From: an uncultured Cytophagales bacterium
GTDB lineage: Bacteria; Bacteroidota; Bacteroidia; Cytophagales; Thermonemataceae
Assembly: GCA_938002655.1 (NCBI GenBank)
Contig: CALLAC010000025.1
Coordinates: forward strand, 1-52,583
Length of the DNA: 52,583 nt
Direction of reading: 5' to 3'
The translations under genes and the position numbers were made by a program. Positions 17,489 to 26,162 of this stretch are shown here, piece by piece (within the stretch, counting starts at the first letter, position 1; each line of letters opens with the position of its first letter). The notes under the pieces were generated by a model, which was given only the letters and a program-made list of their open reading frames with translations, did no database searches and was not told where the DNA came from.

Positions 17489-18655
17489 ATGGAAAATTTT
17501 ATTGTTTCGGCTCGCAAGTATCGTCCTGCAACATTTGCTAGTGTAGTGGGGCAAAGTCATATTACTACTACGCTCAAAAATGCTATTCTGAACAATCATT
17601 TAGCACAAGCGTTTTTATTCTGTGGACCCAGAGGGGTAGGCAAAACCACTTGTGCGAGAATTTTAGCCAAAACTATCAATTGTCACCATATTACCCCTGA
17701 AGGCGAAGCCTGTGGCGAGTGCGAATCTTGTGTTGCTTTTCAAAATAATGCTTCTTTTAATATTCACGAATTAGATGCCGCTTCCAACAACTCTGTGGAA
17801 GATATCAGAAACCTTGTGGAGCAAGTTCGCTATCCGCCCCAAAATGGGAAATACAAAATTTACATCATAGACGAGGTGCACATGCTTAGCAATGCGGCTT
17901 TCAATGCTTTCCTGAAAACCTTAGAAGAGCCGCCCCGCTATGCTATTTTTATTTTGGCTACTACTGAAAAACATAAAATTATCCCTACTATTCTTTCTCG
18001 CTGTCAGATTTACGACTTCAATCGTATTCAAATTTCTGACATTGCCAATCATCTGGCTTCTATTGCAGAAAAAGAAGGCATCAAAGCCGAGCCGCAAGCC
18101 CTGCACCTAATTGCCCAAAAAGCCGATGGAGGCTTACGCGATGCTCTTTCTATGTTTGATTTGATTGTAACTTTTTCTGCCGATAATACTATCACCTATC
18201 AAAAGACCATTGAGAACCTTCATATTCTTGATTACGACTATTATTTCCGCATTACAGATTGCCTTTGGCAAAACGACCTTTCGCAAACTTTGCTTATTTT
18301 TGATGAAATTCTAAAAAAAGGCTTCGACGGACATCTTTTCGTGATAGGACTGGCAGAACATTGGCGAAATCTGCTTGTAAGTAAAGATGCCCAAACTGTA
18401 CAACTTCTGCAAACTACCGATGAAATCAAAAAACGCTATGCCGAGCAAGCAAAAAATTTGCCCCTTTCTTGGCTTATTTCGGCTATGAATGTTCTGCAAC
18501 AAGTAGATATTCAATACAAAAATAGCAAAAACCCCAAACTCTTTGTAGAAATTGCTCTGATGAAAATTGCTCATCTGCAAAAAGCTATTGAGCTTTCTCA
18601 AATAGCTCAAAGTCAAAATATTGCAGATGATAAAAAAAAAGTACCTACCCCATAA
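17489..18655 (+). CDS. dnaX: DNA polymerase III clamp-loader subunit, gamma-length product
   Basis: A 388-residue product of the zero frame, ending at a TAA eight codons after the A9 run begins. It contains the full clamp-loader core: Walker A GPRGVGKT (46-53), zinc cysteines C65, C75, C78, C81, Walker B IIDEVHML (126-133), sensor ATTEKHK and SRC (170-172), then domains II and III. The end falls shortly after the region where domain III ends in E. coli DnaX (about 373), so this truncated form corresponds to gamma, which supports clamp loading but lacks the polymerase- and helicase-binding tail. It begins 87 bases after the CheY-like gene. Confidence 0.93.
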   Translation: MENFIVSARKYRPATFASVVGQSHITTTLKNAILNNHLAQAFLFCGPRGVGKTTCARILAKTINCHHITPEGEACGECESCVAFQNNASFNIHELDAASNNSVEDIRNLVEQVRYPPQNGKYKIYIIDEVHMLSNAAFNAFLKTLEEPPRYAIFILATTEKHKIIPTILSRCQIYDFNRIQISDIANHLASIAEKEGIKAEPQALHLIAQKADGGLRDALSMFDLIVTFSADNTITYQKTIENLHILDYDYYFRITDCLWQNDLSQTLLIFDEILKKGFDGHLFVIGLAEHWRNLLVSKDAQTVQLLQTTDEIKKRYAEQAKNLPLSWLISAMNVLQQVDIQYKNSKNPKLFVEIALMKIAHLQKAIELSQIAQSQNIADDKKKVPTP

Positions 18656-19179
18656 CGCCTTCTGCTCAAACTAAACCGCAAGAGTTCAAAAGTACGCTTC
18701 CGCTTCCTACTATTGAAACGCTTCAAAATCAGGTTAGTGATAAAATTACTGCTACTCAGCCAAAAGCTACAAATGCAGCAGCCCATAGCGAGGCTTTCCC
18801 GAAAAAGCCGATTAGTCTTTCTGAAATGCAAGAGGCATGGCAAAAACTTGTACAGAAAGCTAAACAAAGTGATGAATTTGACTCTACCGATAGAATAATT
18901 TTGGACAGACCCTTTACTTGGGAAAAGAATGTTCTGCATTTAGTTCTGGAAAATAGCCTACAAACAAATATTGTGAACAAAAAAAAAGAGTTTTGGATAA
19001 AATTGTTGCAAGAGTTTTTGCAAAACGCTACCCGCTTTGATATTCAGGCGAGTGTAGCATCCAAAGAGCAAGTAGAAAATAAAATCATTTACACCAATCA
19101 GGATAAATGGCTATTTTTGGCTCAAAAACACCCAACTTTGGAAGATTTTAGAAAACGTTTTGGCTTAATCTTGGAGTAA
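17489..19179 (+). CDS. dnaX: Tau subunit, read through a -1 frame switch at the A9 tract
   Basis: If the reading frame moves by -1 at 18632-18640, translation continues without a stop from AGT at 18640 to 19179, giving a product of about 563 residues. The extension has a Pro/Thr/Ala-rich linker (STYPITPSAQTKPQ, then KKPISLSEM) and a folded end with AWQKLVQKAK, VLENSLQTNIVNKKKEFW and LAQKHPTLEDFRKRF. A linker followed by a small alpha/beta domain is the layout of Bacteroidota tau tails. No start codon with separate coding logic is seen at the linker, so it is not an independent gene. Whether one continuous frame is really lost through a sequencing error in the homopolymer cannot be excluded from sequence alone. 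Confidence 0.75.
18632..18640 (+). promoter_or_regulatory. A9 slippage tract in dnaX
   Basis: Nine A residues encode KKK in the zero frame just before GTA CCT ACC CCA TAA. An A9 run at the same place in Thermus dnaX causes transcriptional slippage, while E. coli uses ribosomal slippage on A-AAA-AAG. Here no internal Shine-Dalgarno or strong downstream hairpin is evident, which favours the transcriptional mechanism. Confidence 0.65.
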
Positions 19180-19243
19180 AGATTTTTTAATTTGGTAGAT
19201 GTTTGAAAAAAAACTAACTTGGCAGTATCCAAACGTTTCTCCT

Positions 19244-19951
19244 ATGAATAAAATAACAACTCTCTTGTTACTAACTTTCTTACCTATGAGTTTGCAAATG
19301 TTTACATCTCCACCACTATTTACAAAAGTAAAAAAATATCTTGATGAACGTGCCAAAGAGTTTGAGCAAATTCCACAACAACGACGGAAAGAACTCAAAG
19401 AAATTGCTAATCACATTATCAAAAAGCAAAAGAAAAAAGAAACAACCGAAATTATCGTAATTTGTACACACAATTCACGTAGAAGCCACTTTGGGCAAGT
19501 ATGGCTACAAATTGGAGCATACTACTACGGACTGGAAAAAATCAGCACTTTTTCTGGCGGAACAGAAGCTACGGCTTGCAATCCTCGTACCGTAGCGGCA
19601 TTGCAAAGGGCAGGCTTGGAAATTAAAAATATTTCTTCGAGTGATGAGAAAAACCCAAAGTATGTGGTAAGTTATGCCCAAAACATTCCAGAAATCTATC
19701 TTTTTTCCAAGGAATATAACTCTACTGCCAATCCGCAAATGGGCTTTATAGCAATTTTGGTGTGTTCTTCTGCCAACGAAGTGTGCCCCATTGTAAAAGG
19801 TGCTGAACAAAGATTTTACATTCCTTACGAAGATCCTAAAATTTCCGACGATTCGCCACAAGAAACACAAACCTATGACGAGCGTTGTAAACAAATTTCT
19901 CGTGAAATGCTTTATGTAATGTATTGCGTAAAAAATGGCATAAAAAAGTAA
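19244..19951 (+). CDS. Low-molecular-weight phosphatase/arsenate reductase-fold protein
   Basis: A 235-residue protein with the P-loop C-T-H-N-S-R-R (CX5R) in VICTHNSRRSHFGQ, the active site of low-molecular-weight protein tyrosine phosphatases and related arsenate reductases, and an acidic loop YEDPKISDD in place of the usual general-acid DP motif. The N-terminus MNKITTLLLLTFLPMSLQ is a signal peptide or membrane anchor, so the enzyme may act outside the cytoplasm or at the membrane. That would be unusual for arsenate reduction, which needs cytosolic thiols. An upstream ATG at 19199 would add 15 residues before the hydrophobic segment. The stop is three bases from nth. Phosphatase of phosphotyrosine and arsenate reductase are both possible; I do not choose. 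Confidence 0.75.
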   Translation: MNKITTLLLLTFLPMSLQMFTSPPLFTKVKKYLDERAKEFEQIPQQRRKELKEIANHIIKKQKKKETTEIIVICTHNSRRSHFGQVWLQIGAYYYGLEKISTFSGGTEATACNPRTVAALQRAGLEIKNISSSDEKNPKYVVSYAQNIPEIYLFSKEYNSTANPQMGFIAILVCSSANEVCPIVKGAEQRFYIPYEDPKISDDSPQETQTYDERCKQISREMLYVMYCVKNGIKK

Positions 19952-19954
19952 TGT

Positions 19955-20602
19955 ATGACGCAAAAACAACGCTATGACTATCTTTTAGACTATTTCATTC
20001 AAAATTTTCCTGAACCTACCACCGAACTTCAATACGAAAATTCTTATCAGTTGCTTGTAGCTGTTATTCTCTCGGCACAATGCACCGATAAGAGAGTAAA
20101 TGCTGTTACACCTGCTTTGTTCAAGCGTTTTCCTACACCTCAAAGCCTTGCAGAAGCCACTTTCGAAGAAGTATATCCTTATGTTCAGAGTGTTTCTTAT
20201 CCTAATAATAAAACCAAGCATCTTATAGCCGCCGCTAAGCGTATCGTAGAAACATATAAAGGAAAAATTCCAGAGACTATCGAAGAACTGCAAACTTTGC
20301 AAGGAGTAGGTAGAAAAACAGCTAACGTAATTGCTTCGGTGATTTATAATCAGCCTGCTATGGCAGTAGATACACACGTTTTTCGAGTTTCGCACCGATT
20401 GGGCTTGGTTTCGGCAGAAGCTAAAACACCCCTGCAAGTGGAAAAAGAACTTACCCAAAACATTCCTGCCGAACTCATTCCCAAGGCTCATCATTGGCTG
20501 ATTTTACACGGCAGATATATTTGCACAGCTCGCAAACCACATTGCCAGAAATGCAATTTACAACAAATCTGTGCTCACTATGCAAAGCAAAAATCAGTTT
20601 GA
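19955..20602 (+). CDS. nth: Endonuclease III (DNA glycosylase/AP lyase)
   Basis: A 215-residue base-excision repair enzyme removing oxidised pyrimidines. The helix-hairpin-helix is LQGVGRKTANVIA with catalytic K121; the catalytic Asp is D139 in MAVDTHVFRV. The C-terminal 4Fe-4S site is complete: C190, C197, C200 and C206 with C-x6-C-x2-C-x5-C spacing. Length matches E. coli Nth. It starts three bases after the preceding phosphatase-fold gene and is probably translated from the same message. Confidence 0.97.
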   Translation: MTQKQRYDYLLDYFIQNFPEPTTELQYENSYQLLVAVILSAQCTDKRVNAVTPALFKRFPTPQSLAEATFEEVYPYVQSVSYPNNKTKHLIAAAKRIVETYKGKIPETIEELQTLQGVGRKTANVIASVIYNQPAMAVDTHVFRVSHRLGLVSAEAKTPLQVEKELTQNIPAELIPKAHHWLILHGRYICTARKPHCQKCNLQQICAHYAKQKSV

Positions 20603-20710
20603 TAGCGTTTGATAAGCAATACAGTTGAAATTTTTTGGATGCTCAATTTTAACACTATATTTTTTTGAAAAAACTCTAGAAAAGTTCCATTTGCGTAATT
20701 TATATTTGAA

Positions 20711-21520
20711 ATGATTAGTTTTCCGAATGCTAAAATCAATTTAGGACTATATGTTATCGAAAAACGCTCCGATAATTATCACAATCTAGTTTCTTGCTTT
20801 TACCCTGTGTCTTTGCAAGATGCATTAGAAATCTTACCTGCTGAAAAATTAACTTTAGAAATCAAAGGTTTACAGATAGATGCCGCTATTCAAGAAAATC
20901 TTTGTTACAAGACTTATCAATTACTTTCTCGAGATTTTGCTTTACCTCCTGTTCGCATTATTTTACTGAAAAATATTCCTATGGGTGCGGGGCTCGGGGG
21001 CGGCTCGGCAAATGTAGCCTTCTTGATAAAAATGCTCAACGAATATTTTAATTTAGGCTTAAATAGTCAACAAATGCAAGTGTATGCCAGTCGTTTGGGT
21101 AGCGATTGTGCCTTTTTTATTGAAAACACTCCCAAAATTTGCTTTTTGAAAGGCGATGTTTTCGAGGCTACTTCGCTAAATTTGAAAGGTAGAAAAATAA
21201 TGATTGTCTATCCTCGCTTTGCTATTTCAACAGCAGAAGCGTATAAAGGCATAAAACCTAAACCTATTACATTTGATTTACGGAACAGCATAGAAAATTC
21301 TCCTTTACGAGAATGGAAAAATTGGCTGAAAAATCAATTTGAAGAGCATTTGTTTGAAAAGTACCCTATTTTGTCAGAAATAAAGGCACAACTTTATACA
21401 CAAGGAGCTTTGTATGCATCTATGACAGGCTCGGGCTCTGCTGTTTATGGAATTTTTGATAGCCTACCTTGTAGCTTTCCCTATTCCGAAAGGTTTTGGA
21501 TATGGAAAGGTGAAATGTAA
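20711..21520 (+). CDS. ispE: 4-diphosphocytidyl-2-C-methyl-D-erythritol kinase
   Basis: A 269-residue GHMP kinase of the non-mevalonate isoprenoid pathway, phosphorylating CDP-methylerythritol. It has the N-terminal AKINLGLYV with K8, the ATP loop PMGAGLGGGSAN (90-101), the catalytic Asp in GSDCAFF and the C-terminal MTGSGSAVYGIF. The C-terminus FWIWKGEM resembles other Bacteroidota IspE ends, so no frameshift is needed. It indicates that this organism uses the MEP pathway. The next 130 bases carry no gene. Confidence 0.95.
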   Translation: MISFPNAKINLGLYVIEKRSDNYHNLVSCFYPVSLQDALEILPAEKLTLEIKGLQIDAAIQENLCYKTYQLLSRDFALPPVRIILLKNIPMGAGLGGGSANVAFLIKMLNEYFNLGLNSQQMQVYASRLGSDCAFFIENTPKICFLKGDVFEATSLNLKGRKIMIVYPRFAISTAEAYKGIKPKPITFDLRNSIENSPLREWKNWLKNQFEEHLFEKYPILSEIKAQLYTQGALYASMTGSGSAVYGIFDSLPCSFPYSERFWIWKGEM

Positions 21521-21650
21521 AAATAAATTTTTACCTATTTGTGAATATTTCAAAAGCGAAGAATTAGCAAAAAATTGTCAGCAAATTGTTGCATCTGCTA
21601 ATAAAAAATTGCTTACACAAGAAACAAACAACAAAAAGATACAAAACTAA

Positions 21651-21679
21651 AAAAAGCTAACCTTTTGGGTTAGCTTTTT
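21651..21679. terminator. Bidirectional terminator between ispE and the DUF2795 gene
   Basis: AAAAAGCTAACC (21651-21662) pairs perfectly with GGTTAGCTTTTT (21668-21679) around a 5-base loop. A/T runs serve both strands; it lies four bases from the end of the convergent DUF2795 gene. Confidence 0.9.
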
Positions 21680-21682
21680 GTT

Positions 21683-21904
21683 TCAATATTCGTCTTCGTT
21701 GAAAAAGAAATCTTCCTTGGTTGGATAATCAGGCCATATTTCTTCGATGTTTTCATAGGGTTGCCCATCATCTTCGAGTTCTTGCAGGTTTTCAATCACT
21801 TCCATAGGTGCTCCTGAACGAATCGCATAATCAATCAATTCATCTTTGGTAGCAGGCCAAGGAGCATCTTCTAGATACGAGGCTAATTCAAGAGTCCAGT
21901 ACAT
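21683..21904 (-). CDS. DUF2795 small acidic protein
   Basis: A 73-residue protein of the DUF2795 family, recognised from YWTLELASYLEDAPWPATKDELIDY in pieces and the acidic end YPTKEDFFFNEDEY. It is nearly invariant across Bacteroidota, which points to a basic cellular role, but the function is unknown. There is no signal peptide or membrane segment. It follows the DUF349 gene by 64 bases on the same strand and is closed by a strong terminator. Confidence 0.93.
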   Translation of the reverse strand: MYWTLELASYLEDAPWPATKDELIDYAIRSGAPMEVIENLQELEDDGQPYENIEEIWPDYPTKEDFFFNEDEY

Positions 21905-21968
21905 AAGGCAATCAAGATTTATGGTTCAACAATTTACCAAAAATGTGCGAAAAATAAAATTTTTAGGT

Positions 21969-23279
21969 TTATTTTTTAGGAACGTAGTTTTTCTGAAAAT
22001 TTTTGGATGGTGTATAAAGTTTTTTGAGCTCTTTATCAAATTCTTCCAGCATGATATTTTTCACTTGAACTTTACGTTTTTGTGTAGCCAAATTAAAGCT
22101 TTTATGTTCGGGTTTGTAGTTTTGGCTATTTTCTGCAATGTGGATTTCTTGTTCATCTTTACGGATAAGTTCTCGCAAGAAACTTGTTTTGATACGGAAC
22201 TGGTCTAGTTTGGGTTTTTGATAGAAATCGGGATATTTTCGCATTACTACTTTCATCAAATAACTTTCTTCAAAGATTCTATCACAAGCATAACGGAAAC
22301 GATTAGCAAGGTTTTTATCTAAATAGCGAGGATTATTAACTTGGTTTTTCCAAGCTACAAGCAACTGTTTAGCTTCATTTACGCTGTCTTCAGTATTTAA
22401 GCCAATAAGGCTTTCGGCACGCTTGCAAAGTTTTTCCTGAACGATACGAGCTTGCTCTAAGGGGTCCAGAGGCTTGATCTGCTCTATGGGTACACCTTCT
22501 TTGAACTGCTTATATCGATAGAAAAATTCATTATTGATTTTTTTGAAGCGTTCCCAGTATTTTTCCAATTTCTTTTGAGGCACTTTGCCAATCGTTTTCC
22601 ATTTTTGTTGCATTTCTTTGAAAGCAAGAGCAGTGGCTTCAAAGTCATCAGAAAGTTTGAGGATACTGGCTTTATCTACAAGCAAGCGATATTGATTGAG
22701 CCTACTTTTGATTTCTTCAGCTCTTTTCTTGAAATATTCTTTTTTGTGTTGGTAATATGCTTTAATGAGCCTTGTAAAATGCTCTTCCATTTCAGCCTGT
22801 TGCGATTCTTCTACCGCTCCTGTACGAATCCAGCGTTGTTTGAGCTCTTCTACCTTGGCATCTGTGTTTTTCCAATCGGTTTCATCTACGAGCAGAGCCA
22901 AATCAGCAAGGATTTGATTTTTAATATCTAGATTACGTTGTCGGTTTTGCTCTATCAAAGAACGCAAGAACTTTTCCAGTTCATCTAATCGAGAAAGTAG
23001 AGCAGGAAAATCGCCCAATCCTTTGAATTTTAGAGTATATTCGCGAAGGTGGAGCAGTTTCATTAGATAAGAGCCTTTGTTTTCAGCTCGATGAATATCT
23101 TGTTCAAGTTTGTTGATTTTTTCACAAAGTTCAGCATAGCGTTTTTCAAAATATTCGATAGATTTCTCATCTGTTTCTTTGACTACGCCAATCTCCCTAT
23201 CAGGATAGTTCAAATAACCCTTCAAGAAAACTTTACCATCAGCAATGTAGCCGTAAGAATGATTGTAGGTAATGTTCAT
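21969..23279 (-). CDS. DUF349 domain protein
   Basis: A 436-residue, highly charged helical protein with repeated DUF349 units. Typical units read WKNTDAKVEELKQRWIRTG, FKEMQQKWKTIGKVPQKK with LEKYWERFKKINNEFF, and AKQLLVAWKNQVNN. Long coiled-coil segments connect them. There is no signal peptide, so it is cytoplasmic. DUF349 proteins are found in one copy in most Bacteroidota; their role is not established. The last ~50 residues are Lys-rich. Its place is downstream of the M28 peptidase gene, 132 bases away. Confidence 0.9.
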   Translation of the reverse strand: MNITYNHSYGYIADGKVFLKGYLNYPDREIGVVKETDEKSIEYFEKRYAELCEKINKLEQDIHRAENKGSYLMKLLHLREYTLKFKGLGDFPALLSRLDELEKFLRSLIEQNRQRNLDIKNQILADLALLVDETDWKNTDAKVEELKQRWIRTGAVEESQQAEMEEHFTRLIKAYYQHKKEYFKKRAEEIKSRLNQYRLLVDKASILKLSDDFEATALAFKEMQQKWKTIGKVPQKKLEKYWERFKKINNEFFYRYKQFKEGVPIEQIKPLDPLEQARIVQEKLCKRAESLIGLNTEDSVNEAKQLLVAWKNQVNNPRYLDKNLANRFRYACDRIFEESYLMKVVMRKYPDFYQKPKLDQFRIKTSFLRELIRKDEQEIHIAENSQNYKPEHKSFNLATQKRKVQVKNIMLEEFDKELKKLYTPSKNFQKNYVPKK

Positions 23280-23411
23280 AGCATTTTCAATTTGTATAGC
23301 CTTTATATCAGAAACATAAGGCTATGCGTTAAAGAATAGGTTTTAAGCTGTTAGGTACAGGCAACAAAAGTAACAATTTTTTTCAAAAAACGTTCCAAAA
23401 AAAGTAAAAAT

Positions 23412-24659
23412 TTACTCACATATTTTGATGTACTCGGTAATGAGTTTGAATAGCTCTTTGTACTTTGTCAGGGGTAATGTTTCAGCTCTATCATCAATAT
23501 CATGATAGGCTTTGATGCCCCCCATCGTGTAGATAAAGAAAGCTTTTACGCCCTTTTCTGAGAAAAAGTAGTGGTCAGAATTAGCGGCTTTGCCTCTTTT
23601 AGCAATTTTGGGTAAAAGTTTATGGTTATCATTGATTTTTTCAAACAACTGAAAATCTTTTTCAAAAACAGCACCATTCACTATTGTAATACCTTCATTG
23701 CCTGTTCCTACTAAATCCAGATTGAGCAATACTTTAATTTGCGATAAAGGAAACAGTGGGTTTTGAGTATAAAACTGCGAACCTATGAGCCCAGCCTCTT
23801 CGGCGGCAAAAGCTATCAGAGCAACCGAGTATTTGGAAGGGTTTTGCTTGTAATGCTGTGCCAATTCTAAAAGCATTGTAACACCGCTGGCATTGTCGTT
23901 GGCACCCGGGAAATAAATATTGCCCATACTGCCCAGATGGTCGTAATGAGCCGTAAAAACTACAAAGCTATCGGGTTGGGTAGTGCCTCTGATGTAGCCA
24001 ATTACATTACGAGTATTATACTTTTCAATAAACTTATTGCGAATATGGAAAGTAATTCGTTTGCAAGAAGGTTTCCAAACACTTTGAAGAAGTTGAATTT
24101 CGGGCAATTTATCTTGCCATACAGAAACGCTTGCTGTAAGTTTGGAATGTAAAGAAACCCATATACTTGCTTTTTTTAATTTTTCTATTTCATTACGGCT
24201 CAGCTCGGCAAATTTTTTTGACCAACTCACAGGATACACCAAGGCTTTTTTTTGGAAATCTTGTTCAAAAAATTTTTTTCGGCGGTCTTTGTCCGAAAAA
24301 AGAAGGGTATCTAGCAAAACTATCGTCGCTTTACCAAAAGCCGAAGGGCTATGAGCACTGACGATAAAATCTTTGCCTAAGTTCAATTTTTTACCATCAA
24401 TACTACACTGAATTGTTTTGGGAAAAGTGTTGATACTTATACTGAAATTTTGGAAATAAGAATTTTCAAAATGTAGTAATCCAATTTTTTCAAATTCTTG
24501 GGCAATCCAAGCAGAAGCCAGGGAATCGCCTTTTTTTACATAACCTCTGCCATTGAATTCGGGAGAGCAAAGTTTTTGAAGGTTTTTACGTACTCGGTCT
24601 AAATCTTGCGGAAAGCAGTGGGACCAAAATCCTAAAAATAAAAGAACGAATAGCCTCAT
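23412..24659 (-). CDS. Secreted M28-family zinc aminopeptidase
   Basis: A 415-residue exported peptidase. The N-terminus MRLFVLLFLGFWSHCFPQ is a signal peptide. The dinuclear zinc site is complete: H238 (TAHYDH), D255 bridging (GANDNASG), E287 catalytic and E288 (AAEEAG), D315 (NLDLVG) and H386 (AYHDIDDRAETL). About 100-220 resembles a PA-type insert between signal and catalytic core. The substrate is peptides in the periplasm or outside. The ATG overlaps the pdxA stop as ATGA, so the two are translationally coupled although their functions look unrelated. Confidence 0.93.
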   Translation of the reverse strand: MRLFVLLFLGFWSHCFPQDLDRVRKNLQKLCSPEFNGRGYVKKGDSLASAWIAQEFEKIGLLHFENSYFQNFSISINTFPKTIQCSIDGKKLNLGKDFIVSAHSPSAFGKATIVLLDTLLFSDKDRRKKFFEQDFQKKALVYPVSWSKKFAELSRNEIEKLKKASIWVSLHSKLTASVSVWQDKLPEIQLLQSVWKPSCKRITFHIRNKFIEKYNTRNVIGYIRGTTQPDSFVVFTAHYDHLGSMGNIYFPGANDNASGVTMLLELAQHYKQNPSKYSVALIAFAAEEAGLIGSQFYTQNPLFPLSQIKVLLNLDLVGTGNEGITIVNGAVFEKDFQLFEKINDNHKLLPKIAKRGKAANSDHYFFSEKGVKAFFIYTMGGIKAYHDIDDRAETLPLTKYKELFKLITEYIKICE

Positions 24660-25693
24660 TTTACTGATAGTGCTAGTTTTTCACCTTGTCGAGCTTTGAT
24701 AATATCGCAAGCGGTATAAATAGCTTTCAACATAGAGCTGGGATTTGCCTGATTTTTCCCTGCGATATTGTAGGCGGTGCCGTGGTCGGGCGAGGTGCGT
24801 ACAATTGGTAAACCTGCTGTATAATTTACCCCTTCATCGAAAGCTAGGGTTTTGAAAGCTACCAAACCTTGGTCGTGATACATTGCCAAAATGGCATCAT
24901 AAGAGGTATACTTGCCGCTACCAAATAAGCCATCAGCAGGAAAAGGTCCATATATTAGATTACCTTGTTTGCGAAATTCACGTACTACGGGTTCAATAAT
25001 TTCTATATCTTCTGTACCTATTAGTCCTCTTTCGCTTGCGTGGGGGTTCAGGCCCAGTACGGCGATTTTAGGCTTTTGCACACCAAAATCTTTTTGCAAA
25101 GTACGGATAAGTAATTCAAGTTTACTTTGCAGTTTTTCTTTGGTAATTTCAGAAGCAACCTCTTTCAGGGGGATATGCCCTGTAAGTAGAGCAACTTTTA
25201 TTTTTTCGCTTATCATGCACATGAGCGAATCGCTTACACCGAAGTTTTCGGTAAAATATTCGGTATGCCCTACAAACTGAAAATGCTCATTCTGTATATT
25301 GTACTTGTTGATAGGAGCAGTAACTACTCCTTGCAGAACACCACGTAGAAGGTCTTTGGTACAGTTTTCAAGACATGCGAAAGCGGCTTTACCTGCTTCG
25401 GCGGTTACTTGTCCGGGTTGCACATCGGCATCATCAAAACAATTGATAAGATTGACTTTTCGGGGGTTGGCTTGTTCGGCATCTTTGATAAGAACAGCGG
25501 TGAAGTCTTCCATCTGCAATATTTTACGGTACTTGCTCAAAACTTTCAGAGAGCCATAGATAATAGGTGTGCAAAAAGCAAGTAAACGCGTATCAGCAAG
25601 AGACTTCAATATAATTTCAGGACCTATGCCGTTGTAGTCGCCTAAGGTAATACCTAAAATGGGTTTTTCATCTTTCTTGGCTTGCATAGTCAT
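24656..25693 (-). CDS. pdxA: 4-hydroxythreonine-4-phosphate dehydrogenase
   Basis: A 345-residue NAD-dependent enzyme of the DXP-dependent pyridoxal phosphate pathway. It carries ITLGDYNGIGPEI at the N-terminus, the metal histidines in GHTEYF, LNPHASERG and MYHDQGL, and the C-terminal VRTSPDHGTAY. Length is normal. The product feeds PLP synthesis; glyA, a PLP enzyme, is two genes upstream, but this may be chance. It overlaps the M28 peptidase by four bases. Confidence 0.96.
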   Translation of the reverse strand: MTMQAKKDEKPILGITLGDYNGIGPEIILKSLADTRLLAFCTPIIYGSLKVLSKYRKILQMEDFTAVLIKDAEQANPRKVNLINCFDDADVQPGQVTAEAGKAAFACLENCTKDLLRGVLQGVVTAPINKYNIQNEHFQFVGHTEYFTENFGVSDSLMCMISEKIKVALLTGHIPLKEVASEITKEKLQSKLELLIRTLQKDFGVQKPKIAVLGLNPHASERGLIGTEDIEIIEPVVREFRKQGNLIYGPFPADGLFGSGKYTSYDAILAMYHDQGLVAFKTLAFDEGVNYTAGLPIVRTSPDHGTAYNIAGKNQANPSSMLKAIYTACDIIKARQGEKLALSVK

Positions 25694-25713
25694 GCATTAT
25701 TTAGTCTTGAAGT

Positions 25714-25747
25714 AGAAAATTTTAGTTCTACTATACTAAAATTTTCT
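25714..25747. repeat. 13-bp-arm inverted repeat between the HMA gene and pdxA
   Basis: AGAAAATTTTAGT (25714-25726) and its exact reverse complement (25735-25747) enclose an 8-base loop. It could end the HMA transcript or shape the pdxA leader. There is no clear T-run after it on the minus strand. Confidence 0.6.
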
Positions 25748-25756
25748 GCCAATCTT

Positions 25757-26101
25757 TTAATGGAGTTTGTTGTCTTTTTTACAACATTCAGGCAATTTCT
25801 TATAGGCTTTGGGATTGGCAGGTAGCTCATCGGCATCGTAGCCAGCTTTGTTGATAGCCTTTTTAATTTTAGCTATATTAGTTTTTTTAGGATTGTACTT
25901 TACAGTTACGATTTTTGTTTCAACGTTCAAATCTGCACTTACTACTCCTTTTTCGTAGCTTAAATCTTTTTCAATTTTCTTTTTACACATTCCACATACT
26001 GCCGAAGTTTTGATTGGCACTTCTTGTAAGTCGGTAGCTTCTTGGGCGAAAGCAAATATTGCTACAAATATCAAAGCGAAGAGGAGAGCAAACTTTTTCA
26101 T
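25757..26101 (-). CDS. Periplasmic heavy-metal-associated (HMA) domain protein
   Basis: A 114-residue exported protein. The signal peptide is residues 1-19 (ending FAFA before Q20). A single ferredoxin-like HMA domain follows (about 27-95), with the metal site C36-G-M-C39 in SAVCGMCKKKIEK and the second half KAINKAGYDADELPA. A Lys/Cys tail (LPECCKKDNKLH) adds two cysteines and a His that may also bind metal. Copper or another soft metal is the expected ligand, but this is inference. It is not beside the CzcA gene of this window. Confidence 0.88.
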   Translation of the reverse strand: MKKFALLFALIFVAIFAFAQEATDLQEVPIKTSAVCGMCKKKIEKDLSYEKGVVSADLNVETKIVTVKYNPKKTNIAKIKKAINKAGYDADELPANPKAYKKLPECCKKDNKLH

Positions 26102-26162
26102 ATCACATTGTAATTTAAGGGTTTAATTTTCAGAAAATAAAACTTTGATTGAGTTGTTTTGT

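Noticed and set aside
18656-19179. dnaX frame break read as a pseudogene or as a separate downstream gene
   Set aside because: The tau frame is open exactly from the A9 tract, no convincing start site precedes the linker, and the zero-frame product is a complete gamma core.
21521-21650. Possible frameshifted C-terminal extension of ispE
   Set aside because: The zero-frame C-terminus already matches the usual IspE end, and the other frame shows no family motif.
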